A stretch of DNA of 64,000 nucleotides, from assembly GCA_047967505.1 (NCBI GenBank), contig CM106539.1. The stretch is one strand, 5' to 3'. The first letter of the stretch is position 1; each line of letters begins with the position of its first letter. Positions 31,075 to 40,660 of the stretch are shown piece by piece. This DNA comes from Dipteris shenzhenensis (Eukaryota; Polypodiophyta; Polypodiopsida; Gleicheniales). The position numbers were made by a program, and so were the translations under genes. Below the pieces are notes generated by a model. It was not told the DNA's origin. It was given only the letters and a program-made list of their open reading frames with translations, and searched no databases.

Positions 31075-31400
31075 ACCTAACCTAAAACTAACCTTAGGTT
31101 AGTGACTAACTGTAGTTAGGTTAGTTAACCCTGGGCTAGTTAAGTCTAACTCAACTAGGTTAGGTTAGTAAAAACCTACGGTTAGTTTTAACTACAGTTA
31201 AAGTAGGTGAGTTAAGTTAGGTTAGGTTAGGTTATTTTTCACCTCGGTTAGTATTAAACTACGTTAGGTTAGTTTTAACCTTAGCTCAGTTAGTATAACT
31301 GAGAGTTAGTTACCCTAACTAGGTTAGTTGAACTAACTGTGGGCAGTTTAACCCTAACTAATTAGGCATCTAACTTAACCTCACCTAACTAGATCAACTT
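31075..31400. repeat. TTAGGTTAGT / ACTAACCTAA repeat cluster
   Basis: Degenerate GGTTAGTTA units occur in both orientations over about 320 bp, so the strand can fold back on itself many times. It lies between the C-rich leader and gag. Confidence 0.8.
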
Positions 31401-31998
31401 GGTTTCAACCCCTCAGTTGGACTTAAAGTCCATTCACACCACCATTAGGACCCCCCAAACGCAAAATTTACCCCTCCTTTAACCCCTCGAAACTCATCCG
31501 TTTGGGACCCAAACTGAACCTCTTTGAACCCAGAGTTCATACACGGAAACGCCACGTTACGGGGTATTTTTCCAGCTCATTGCACACCATTTCGGCATCC
31601 CTAGCACACGTTCATTCGCGCCCCCGTGTGGGCCTCATTTTGCATTAATTCACTCGTATTTTCACGCCGTGACCTCCGATTAATGATCCGTCTACACCAG
31701 CACATTTCCCTACACACGTAGGACAATCTTAGGCACATTATTAACACGACGGTCCCTACACAAACTAACACCACTCTAACTCTCCTAACAGCACCACCTC
31801 CACAAACGCCCTTGGGGTAGCGACACCCTTGGCAAATCACGCACAATCTGCATGCAGTTACGTTCTGGCCAACGACTTTGACTCCAACGCTCGCCCCATC
31901 CGCAACTAACTCCACTGCAACAACCGCCCCCGCCAATCCTCTACCCCGAATCCCCCCCTAAGATTCAACAACTTCCTTTAACTCCTCCACGCCCCAAC
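31401..31998 (+). other. Leader of gypsy element before gag
   Basis: About 600 bp of more balanced composition without a supported frame. The minus-strand frame at 31936-31601 has no recognisable domain. Confidence 0.5.
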
Positions 31999-33754
31999 AT
32001 GGCTGGACGCCGTCATGACCATGATGGGGATATCGAGCTCGATGCCGAGGCTAACAACTTCTTCAATCGACGAAATCACAACAATCAAGGCCGACGCCCC
32101 TTGGGAAAACTGGAGCTTCCCAAATATAATGGTAGGGGAGACCCAGCTCGCTTCCTCCAGCATTTTGATGCCGCATGTCGAGCAGGTGGTGACCAATCCC
32201 ATGAAACCAAGGTGGGTTCCAATGGCCTTAACTGATGAGGCGTCGGAATGGTACCTCGACCTTCTCGTGGAAGAACGTGCCACATGGGACCTACTTCAAA
32301 CCAAATTCAAACGTCGCTTTCAAATGGAGAGGCTACAAGATGATCCCGCTCTCCAACTCAGCAAGATCGAACAAGGCCGGAGGGAAGATGTACGCACATA
32401 CCTGGGAAAGATGAAGAGATTGATCACCAAATGTGACCCACGCCCAGATGCAAAGTACCTCACGGCATGGTTCATAGCAGGTCTACGAAAGAAAATCCGC
32501 AAGGATATGAAAAAGATAAGTAGCTATGAAACATTCAGTGCTGCTCATGCGGCAGCCATTGACATCGAAGATGGCATGACAGATTCAGACACTAGCAGTG
32601 ATGATGCCAGATCAAGTACACGAGATAAACGCTCGAAAAAAGGTAAATCAAAGGACACTGCCGAAACATCCAATGAAGATCGCCTAGAGGCCATGACCTT
32701 GAAGCTGAAAGAAGATATGATGCAAGCCATGGATCAAAAACTCCACTTGTCTCAGCCGCCAACTCAAACATATCCACGGCGAGAAAATGTCTGGTGCCCA
32801 CACTGCTTGGCAAATCATACAGCAAATGAATGCCCAGTCCTAAGAGCACGGATCACTGCACAAGCAAATCCACCGCCATGGTTGTGGTGCCATATCTGCA
32901 TCGTCGGCGGCCATGATGAGACCAATTGCATCTTCAACATGCGCAACAATACGCCTCGACCACCACAATACCAAGCGGCACCCATGCCAGTATACAGGCA
33001 ACCGGCACTTGCACAAGCGCCCCCAGCTCCTGTTCCTATTCGGACACAAGTCCCACAACTACTCAGGAATTCGAATCCACGACCGTATCCAAGAGCACCA
33101 AATCCAGCTCCTCAGGCAGTTCCCATACATCAATTACAAGCCGAGGAAGTAGACTCGCTATTTGAGTATGAAGCAGAGTACCCAGTGTACTATGTAGAAG
33201 GTGCAGAGGGTCTAATACCAGTCTATGCAAATCAAGTGCGACCCAACACATTTCGAGCACCAATCAAGTGTTACGGTTGTGGAGAAAATCATAGGATCGC
33301 AGAGTGCCCTCATCGTGGTAGCCCAGCCACTTTCCAACCACTCTGCAGAGATTGTGGCATAGGACATGCCTGTATGGATTGTCCCATGAAAAATAAGGTC
33401 CCAGAACAAACAGAGGTTAAGCCTGACATTCCCATCGGCATCATTGGGGTGGACCATCAAAGTCTGGGTCCAGCAAGTCTAAGGTCACAACCTATCAATG
33501 TAATTACACGCCAACAGAAAGAGGCCACGAAGGACCCTATCATTCCAATCCAACCGAAGCGACGTCTGAAAAAGAAAGCACAAGTGCCTCCTCCTCCGCC
33601 AAGCAATGAGCAGCCGAGCTCATCCACATCAACTCCCAAGCCTCGAATAAAAGAAGCTCCACCATTCCCGAATGCAAAGGTGGAGAAGGCTCGTTTTCAG
33701 GTACTTCAGCAATGGGTTCAAAATGAACAAGCTCAATTTGAGGCTCAGAAATAG
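31999..33754 (+). pseudogene. gypsy gag with four zinc knuckles (one frameshift)
   Basis: Gag packages the element RNA. The start at 31999 (MAGRRHDHDGDIELD) reads KLELPKYNGRGDPARFL, the expected N-terminus. At about 32205-32220 a one-base shift moves the frame to the one open to 33754, which continues WVPMALTDEASEWYLDLL and SKIEQGRREDVRTYL. Four knuckles follow: CPHCLANHTANEC (32795), CHICIVGGHDETNC (32888), CYGCGENHRIAEC (33268) and CRDCGIGHACMDC (33343). The second is C-X2-C-X4-H-X4-C and the other three have X3. Four is more than the one or two usual in gypsy gags. A TAG at 33752-33754 ends it, but the same frame runs on into the protease. Confidence 0.88.
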
Positions 33755-34861
33755 GCTCAAGTCCCACTCCATGACTTGGCCCCACAAAGTATTGATACTG
33801 TACTCGAGCCTTTGTTCCAACAACAGACTCCACAAGAGAATGTACCACCACGTCAACTTGAAGGAGCTGCACTCTCTAGCATCCTGAGTTGCCCTGTGTC
33901 AATTCCCATCGGAATCCTCTTACAGAATTGTCCCAATCTCTGGGAGAGTTTCAAAGGATGGATTGAACTTGCAAATCCCCCTCCACCTATGAACGACATT
34001 GAAGATATCCCTGTGCGGATGGGTGAGAGAGATGACATACGCAATATCACTGTGCCTTTGATCCACAAGGCATATAATGAAGTCCAAGCCATAGTGGATG
34101 GTGGAGCAGGTGTCAATGTCCTATCAAAGGAGCTCTACGAAGAATGGGGTCTCCCACCAATGCAAAAGGCTAATTTCAACATACGCCTTGCTGATGATTC
34201 ACGGGCTAAACCCTTGGGAATAGTGAATGGCGTGTCCACAAAGATCGCAGGAGTCCGCTTTTCCCTTCAATTCACAATCTTGGATCTTCCCAAAAAATCC
34301 TATCAAATCTTACTAGGACGTCCTTGGTTACGAGAAGCATCAGTCCTCCATGACTGGGGAACGAATAGATTGACAATCCAGAATCATGACACTGCAGTCA
34401 GGGTGAATGTGGGGACAGGAGCTATTAAACCAATTGTTCCTAGAGCATTGGATGACACATCTTCCACGACAATCTCGAGCAAATCAGCTCCCTTGCAACA
34501 GCATGCCATAGTAGGTGACTCACAAAGCAATGTCAATAACTGGATACAAACATTGGCAACCATCGACAACTGCCATTCATTAGACCCCATTTTCTCACAG
34601 ATAGATGTTAACGCACTACAGGTCGATCCTCCACCGACACATGAAGAACCAATCGATCTAGAGATGCCTTTCTTTATGGCTGACCTCGAATGGGATAATG
34701 AACCTGAAGAAGGTACCCATACCAATGATGACTCAGATTTTCCTTGGGACCTTGAAACAGAGGCTGCGAATGCTGCAATTGAAGATCAACTCTTTGATAA
34801 TGACCTAGCCATTCTGCATGCCCTAATGGCAGTTGAGCTCCCAAAAGTTGAACCTCCATAG
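33755..34861 (+). pseudogene. gypsy protease region, between two in-frame TAG codons
   Basis: The frame is continuous with gag upstream and RT downstream, separated only by TAG at 33752-33754 and TAG at 34859-34861. The retropepsin site is AIVDGGAGVNVLS (residues 105-117 counted from the ATG at 33776), with DGGA in place of DTGA as in Tat/Ogre-like proteases. The second conserved block is ILLGRPWL about 75 residues later. The C-terminal part is acidic and has no known domain. It cleaves Gag-Pol. Whether the TAGs are mutations or were suppressed in life is open; I favour mutation. Confidence 0.85.
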
Positions 34862-35929
34862 TTGAATAACAGCAGAAGATCCCGTAAGAAAGCTGCAGGA
34901 GGAAATCGCAGAAAAGCCAAGGCCGAGCACTTCAATGAATTCGAACGAGTCCAAACACGGATTGTCGAATTGTATCTTGCAAAGGCAGTCCCCTCAAAAT
35001 CAAAACCACCACCTCTTGAATGGTCCCCCGAGGGACTGGAAGGAGTATGTGCAGCACATGAACCCTTACTTGGAAACACCTTACCAGTGGAAAAGTTACC
35101 CCACAGTTCCCAACGTAAGAAGTTTCGGAAATATAAGCCACATGTGCGGATGAAGCTCGATCAAGAGACTTCAGAAAAAGAAAGAAAAGAAGAGCCTACC
35201 AAATTACTAAATGCAACTATGCCACCCAGTACACATGACACATGTCAGGCTAGTTCAACCCCATCAGAGACCGATCTTCGAGAGCTGCCAGAATACTTTA
35301 AGAATTATACAAGTGGCAGTGCACCAATAGCAATGCCAAGACCAATCAGAGAATCTGAAGTTGAAGAAACCGATAGCATTGGAGAAACTCCAATCTATGA
35401 GGGACCGGCAAAAACACGCACAATAAACCTCGCCCTTGAAGGGGAGGAAGAAAAATTGGTTTTCATTGGGAAACAGCTCCGTCAAGAAGATGAAATCAAA
35501 CTCAAAGACCTCTTAATAGAATACCGTGACTGCCTAGCATGGTCATACAAAGAGATGAAAGGAATTTCACCCGAAGTGGCAGTTCACACGATCCCTATAA
35601 GGGAAGGTGCTCGCCCTAAGGTATGTGGACCTTATCGCACAAATCCTAAATATGGCACCATGGTTTATGACGAGCTGGAAAAACTCCTAGATGCTGGATT
35701 CATCTACGAGATAGAGCACACTGATTGGGTTTCACCCATTGTCATTGTGCCTAAATGCAACAAGAAGCTCAGAATATGCGTAAACTTGAAAAATGTGAAT
35801 GCCGCCACAATTAGGGATCACTACCCCCTACCCTTAACAGAAACAGTGTTGGAAAAGGTGGCAGGATCCGAAATGGCTTCAGTGGCTATAACCAAGTGCA
35901 AATTGCTCCTCAAGACCAATCAAAAATAG
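34862..35929 (+). pseudogene. gypsy RT, N-terminal part (truncated)
   Basis: The frame begins after TAG 34859-34861. It has a basic, variable linker, then CLAWSYKEMKGISPEV, GPYRTNPKYG, DWVSPIVIVPK, LRICVNLKNVN and YPLPLTETVLEKVAG, the fingers and palm start of a gypsy RT. At about 35880 the reading moves by one base. The shifted frame reads SGYNQVQIAPQDQ and FATEWGIFPYRVM, then breaks off. About 90-100 bases that should encode PFGLCNAPATFQR and its surroundings are missing before the FFDD box of the next part. The RT cannot be functional. Confidence 0.87.
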
Positions 35930-35932
35930 CAT

Positions 35933-38098
35933 TTGCTACAGAATGGGGTATTTTTCCATATAGAGTCATGCAAGTTTTTACAGGTGTTCTTCGATGATTT
36001 GTGCATCCATTCAACCAAACAGGACCACTTCAAATGTCTAGAAGAAGTACTAATCAAATGCAGGGAGTATGGCATCTCCCTAAATCCAACAAAATGCCAG
36101 TTCATGGTCACCCACGGAGTTGTTTTGGGACACATCGTCTCTCAACATGGGATTGCAACTGACATGGACAAAATCAAAATCATCATGGAATTGCCTCCTC
36201 CTACAAATTCCAAAGGTGTACAGGTCTTTATGGGACATGCCGGCTATTATAGAAGATTTATATTACGGTATGCCATGATAGCTAGACCACTTTACAAATT
36301 ATTAGTGGAGTTCTTATGGACCAAAGAGTGCGACCAAGCCTTTGAGCTTTTAAAGTGGCGCCTAATCACAGCACCCATCCTTTTATCTCCCAATTGGGAT
36401 ATTGATTTTCATGTTCATACTGATGGATCCAAGTATGCAATTGGGAGTGTGCTTTGTCAACCTGGTGAACATAAGAAAGACTACCCCGTCTACTTCGCCA
36501 ATCGACAACTCAATGATGCAGAGATCAACTATACAACCACAGAAAGAGAAGCCCTAGCAATGGTGTATAGTGTAAAGAAATTTCGGCACTATCTACTCGC
36601 AAATGATTTTGTCTTCTACACTGACCATCAAGCATTGCTTTATCTTGTGAACTGTCCGTGTACCACAGGAAGAATAACCAGATGGCTCCTCTTGCTGCAA
36701 GAATTCAACTTCAAAATCGTGGTCCGCAAAGGTGCCCAACACTACATTGCCGATCACATGTCTCGAGTCAAGGCAGGAGAAGAAGCCACTGGAGTAGAAG
36801 ACGACTTACCAGATGCCACACTATTTCAAATAGATGCTGTTCCAGAATGGTGTGGAGATATCATTGGGTACTTGATGGTAGGAAGTCCACCCCCTGACAT
36901 GAAAGCAGTGGATGCCAAAAAATTGATTCTAAAGGCTGCACCCTATCAAGTCATTGCAGGACAACTGTACAAGATGGGCAAGGACCAGATATTAAGAAGA
37001 TGTGTAATGCCTCATGAGATCCTGCCAATCCTGAGTGAAGTCCATGACGGCATTGCAGGAGGACACTTCCAAGGGGAAGCCACTGCAAGAAAAGTTCTCC
37101 TCGCAGGCTACTGGTGGCCAACACTGTGGGCAGATGCCTATGAATATGTAAAAGGCTGTGACGTATGCCAACGGACTATTAAACCACAACACAAAGACTT
37201 CAATCCCCTAACACCAATTGTTGCACAACAAGCATTTGAAAAATGGGGGATTGACTATGTGGGTCCCATACATCCAGCAGCAAAAGGAACACAGGCACGC
37301 TACATCATTGTGGCCACTGATTACTTTACAAAATGGGCTGAAGCTAAAGCAGTCAGAAAGGCAGATGCCAAAAGCACAACAAGATTCTTGTACGAACATG
37401 TGATCACCCGATTCGGATGCCCCATTGAAATTGTGTCGCATAGAGGCACACATTTTGTCAATGAGGTAATCCAAGAACTCTTGTCTGGCTTCATGGTCAT
37501 CCATAGAAAAAGCACACCCTACTACCCCCAAGGGACTGGACTAGCAGAATCCACAAACAAAATCATATGCAATATCCTCACCAAGGTAGTAGAACCGCAG
37601 CGTTTTGATTGGGCAAAGAAACTGAATGCAGCCTTATGGGCATACAAAACCACATTCAAGGTCAGTACAGGGAACACACCTTTTCAATTGGTGTACGGCC
37701 TTGAAGCCATGGTCCCACTCGAATTTGTAATACCAAGTCTACGCATCGCAGTACAGGAACGCATGGGTGATCATGAGTCCTTGAAAGAAAGGCTCTGTCA
37801 GTTGGAAAAGCATACAAAGACAAGACTAGTCGCTTATCATGCCATGACAACAGAAAAACGTCGAAGAAAGGCATGGTTTGACAGGAATCTGAAAGCTAAA
37901 GACATCAAGGAAGGCGACTTAGTCCTGTTATACAATGCCAAAGTACACAAGGGAAAACTGAAGTACCTAGGTCAAGGACCCTACCGAGTACGAAAGATGA
38001 ATCCCATCGGAGCTGTGCTACTTGAAACACTAGATGGAGTCCAATTCAACACAACAATAAACGGGAGCCGATTGAAGCGCTACTACATCAACACGTGA
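35933..38098 (+). pseudogene. gypsy RT C-terminus, RNase H and integrase
   Basis: This 721-codon frame starts inside the RT: QVFFDDLCIHSTKQDHF is the catalytic FFDD box and FMGHAGYYRRFI is the thumb. The RNase H carries D163 (HTDGSKYAIG), E205 (TTEREALAM) and D231 (YTDHQALLYL). The integrase zinc finger is H371, H378, C409, C412. The integrase core has D441 (WGIDYVGP) and E539 (GLAESTNK). The middle acidic residue is replaced: IVSHRGTHF has H503 (codon 37439-37441) where the family has D. The spacing to E539 is the normal 35. The C-terminal end is KYLGQGPYRVRKMN...NGSRLKRYYINT, with no chromodomain. The first few codons are in the wrong frame relative to the RT. Confidence 0.92.
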
Positions 38099-38557
38099 GC
38101 CATCCCCGAAAAAAATGAAGATTTGGGAAACCAAGTCTTCCTTAGTTAGGATTAGATTGTATCACGAGCACTCACTTGCATATGTACGTCTTTGCACATA
38201 TAGGTAGCCTCAATAGATTTTACCTAGAGCAGAAGTGATGATGAGTTCTAGCTGCCCTATGAAAATCCCAGCAAAAAAAGCATATAGTTAGTCCCTACTT
38301 AGCTACTAGGTCACGTGCACTCACACGCTTTCACTTAGACACATAGATGATTGCATGAATAATTGTACCACACACTTTCATTCCACACTCTCAAAGGATG
38401 TATTTTTTTTTTTTTTTTTTTAAAGGATCTCTCTCCCACACACACACACCCACACACACACAGAAAGGTCATACAGGCATGCCAATCAATTTGATGATCA
38501 ATGGTACACTACATGTACATGGATGCAGGTTCAGAAAAGATGCCACCATGAAAGAGG
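38099..38557 (+). other. Spacer between pol and ORF3
   Basis: About 460 bp with a run of T at 38403-38422 and a CA-rich run at 38437-38462. No splice site or second primer tract could be established. ORF3 would need a spliced RNA or another way of internal translation. Confidence 0.55.
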
Positions 38558-40660
38558 ATGCGCAGAAAGAGCCCACCGCCTCAACCACGGGACCCCCTCC
38601 AGAGTTCGCAGCCATCTACATCCTCTCAACCACGGAGACCACAAGCGTTCGTGGTCCAAAGCGATAGCTCCGAAGAAGATTCAGTGCATGACCAAGCAGC
38701 ACCAATGCCACCCCAGTCACAGCCGGCCTGCACAACTGTTAACAAGGCCCAATCATTGGAACTTGTCTGGCCACCCACATCGACTTATGCTCTTTCCCAG
38801 GAAGCAACATCTTACTTAGAGCAACGGGGTCTAGGCAATTTGCATGAGAGCCTCAAATCCTTGGAGGACAGTCCTATCATGACCACCTACATCAAGGACT
38901 TTCTCCACTCTTACTACTCCAGCAATGCAATGGATGGCAAGTACGGTACAATCACTGTACAGCAGAGCCAACTGAACATTATCCTCGACAGTACGGTCAT
39001 TCAAAGGGCTTTCTCACTGCCTAAACAAGGTGGCCAATACCCTAAACGGTCTGCTGATGCAAAGTTTATCGAAGTACAGTCTCTCCTCACCAAGGGTACC
39101 CTGATTTATAAAGATGGCATATTTCTTCGCACAATCCTTGACCCTCGCCTCAAGGAAGCAGCACAATTTCTATCCACAATCCTGGGAATAAAGAACGGCA
39201 AGGAACACTCCCTTCCACTCCGCACATTTGTTTTGCTGAGTAGGAAGCTAAAACAAGACTGGGTCCAACACTTCGTCATTTTCTTTACCAAAAAACTCGA
39301 TGGTTCTTCAGGCCAGAAATGTAAAATTCCGCACTTATTGGCTATAATCATCAAAAAAGAACTACAAGAAAGAGAAATGGCTTTGCCCCAGTCTCCAAAG
39401 CTAATTGAGGAGTTGGACATACCCTTCTCACCAGTATGGGAGCCATCATCAACTGCTCTAGCTATCACATTGATAAGTACAGATGCCTTAACAGAAGTAC
39501 CTATTCTGGAAAGCAGGATTGTGGAATTGCCCCAGGAAATGCTACAGCTCCGTGCACAACTGCAACCACTTAGTCTCCACCCACAACACCAACCCGAGCT
39601 CGAGACAAGGTTGGCACCCGAACCTGAGGAAAGATCAGCACCAGATCTTGAGACCACATCAGCACTCGAACCGCCTATCGACGCCATGCCAGTTGATGAG
39701 CCCCAAGGAGAGCTAGTGCCAGATCAGCAGTATGACTATTGTACACAAGGGAATGAAATGCCATTGGAACAACCTCCCCCAAGTACTACAGAATCATCGG
39801 GATGGCTACATGGGCACCACTTGTATCAGGAATATCGCCAGACCTCATCACCGTCTGTCATTCTCCAACATCAAGCTAGCCAAATGACCCAAATGTCAGA
39901 ACTCTTCACTAGCTTGGCTAAGGAAGCATATGCAAGAGAATTGGAAAGGCAGACGGCATCAGAAATCGAAGACCAATTCCAGGAAATCGCCATAGAGGTC
40001 AAGGCACTTCGGGCACAGATAGATGAGAAGGAGGTAGAAGAAGTGCGCATGAACCAGGCTCTCCAAGCTCAAGAGAAGGCCGTAAGGGATGTGACCTCCA
40101 AACTCCACCAAAGTCAAACACAACTGACTGCGGCAGTAGAAGCAATGGCAATCCTACAGACCTCCTATAACTCCCTGACATCTGCACATGTGCAACAAAC
40201 AGAGGTAGTGGCACAAGCTCGACTCACTCTCATTCACAAAGAAGAAGAGCTCCAGGATTGCAAGGACAAGCTTGAAGACATGAAACAATCTTTGGCAGTA
40301 CGTGCCTTTAGCATTGATGAGCTTACAAGGGAATGCCGACTCTTAAAAGACCAACTTGCTACTGTTCAAGAGGCCAGCACTTCACAAGCCCAGTTCTTGG
40401 ACCAATGGTCCAATACCAATGAAGACATTCCTCAACAGGCAAAGGTCACCTTGCAAATGAAAAAGCTTAAGGAGGCATACACAACCATCTACCATCAGTA
40501 CAAAGAAAAAATGAATGAGATGCACTCCCAAAAAATAGCCATCTCCAAGCTTGAACTCCAATTGCTAGTGCACAACAATGAGGCATTGGAAGACAACACC
40601 AATGACGCCCCACTACAATGCACAACCATGGTGTACGAAGAGCTTGTGGCTACTCTATAA
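38558..40660 (+). CDS. ORF3 N-terminal part: unidentified coiled-coil protein of a gypsy element
   Basis: A 700-codon frame on the sense strand downstream of pol. Residues 1-70 are proline/serine/glutamine-rich. About 80-290 form a globular-looking domain (YLEQRGLGNLHESLKSL, VIQRAFSLPKQGGQYP, LDPRLKEAAQFLSTILGI). About 310-430 are rich in P and E. About 450-690 form a long heptad-rich coiled coil (QDCKDKLEDMKQSLAVR, SIDELTRECRLLKDQLATV). It ends at TAA 40658-40660, after which the same frame is open for 534 more codons. No membrane segment or signal peptide is visible, so an envelope role is not supported. The block AFS.P...G.YP recurs in a decayed copy at 60149-60349 (minus). Function unknown. 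Confidence 0.8.
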   Translation: MRRKSPPPQPRDPLQSSQPSTSSQPRRPQAFVVQSDSSEEDSVHDQAAPMPPQSQPACTTVNKAQSLELVWPPTSTYALSQEATSYLEQRGLGNLHESLKSLEDSPIMTTYIKDFLHSYYSSNAMDGKYGTITVQQSQLNIILDSTVIQRAFSLPKQGGQYPKRSADAKFIEVQSLLTKGTLIYKDGIFLRTILDPRLKEAAQFLSTILGIKNGKEHSLPLRTFVLLSRKLKQDWVQHFVIFFTKKLDGSSGQKCKIPHLLAIIIKKELQEREMALPQSPKLIEELDIPFSPVWEPSSTALAITLISTDALTEVPILESRIVELPQEMLQLRAQLQPLSLHPQHQPELETRLAPEPEERSAPDLETTSALEPPIDAMPVDEPQGELVPDQQYDYCTQGNEMPLEQPPPSTTESSGWLHGHHLYQEYRQTSSPSVILQHQASQMTQMSELFTSLAKEAYARELERQTASEIEDQFQEIAIEVKALRAQIDEKEVEEVRMNQALQAQEKAVRDVTSKLHQSQTQLTAAVEAMAILQTSYNSLTSAHVQQTEVVAQARLTLIHKEEELQDCKDKLEDMKQSLAVRAFSIDELTRECRLLKDQLATVQEASTSQAQFLDQWSNTNEDIPQQAKVTLQMKKLKEAYTTIYHQYKEKMNEMHSQKIAISKLELQLLVHNNEALEDNTNDAPLQCTTMVYEELVATL

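Noticed and set aside
29768-31102. Long proline-rich plus-strand frames and glycine/arginine-rich minus-strand frames (up to 322 codons)
   Set aside because: Both strands and several phases are open at once because the sequence is nearly pure pyrimidine or C-runs. There is no domain or codon structure, and it lies in the element's leader.
31075-31400. TTAGG-type repeats as possible telomeric DNA
   Set aside because: Plant telomeres are TTTAGGG, and the units here are irregular, in both orientations and inside a retrotransposon leader.
32545-33460. Several minus-strand frames opposite gypsy gag
   Set aside because: They are antisense shadows of the gag frame, with its zinc-knuckle codons on the other strand.
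39106-39687. Minus-strand 193-codon serine/cysteine-rich frame opposite ORF3
   Set aside because: It lies wholly antisense to ORF3 and has no recognisable domain. An antisense gene as in some Tat elements was considered but nothing supports it.
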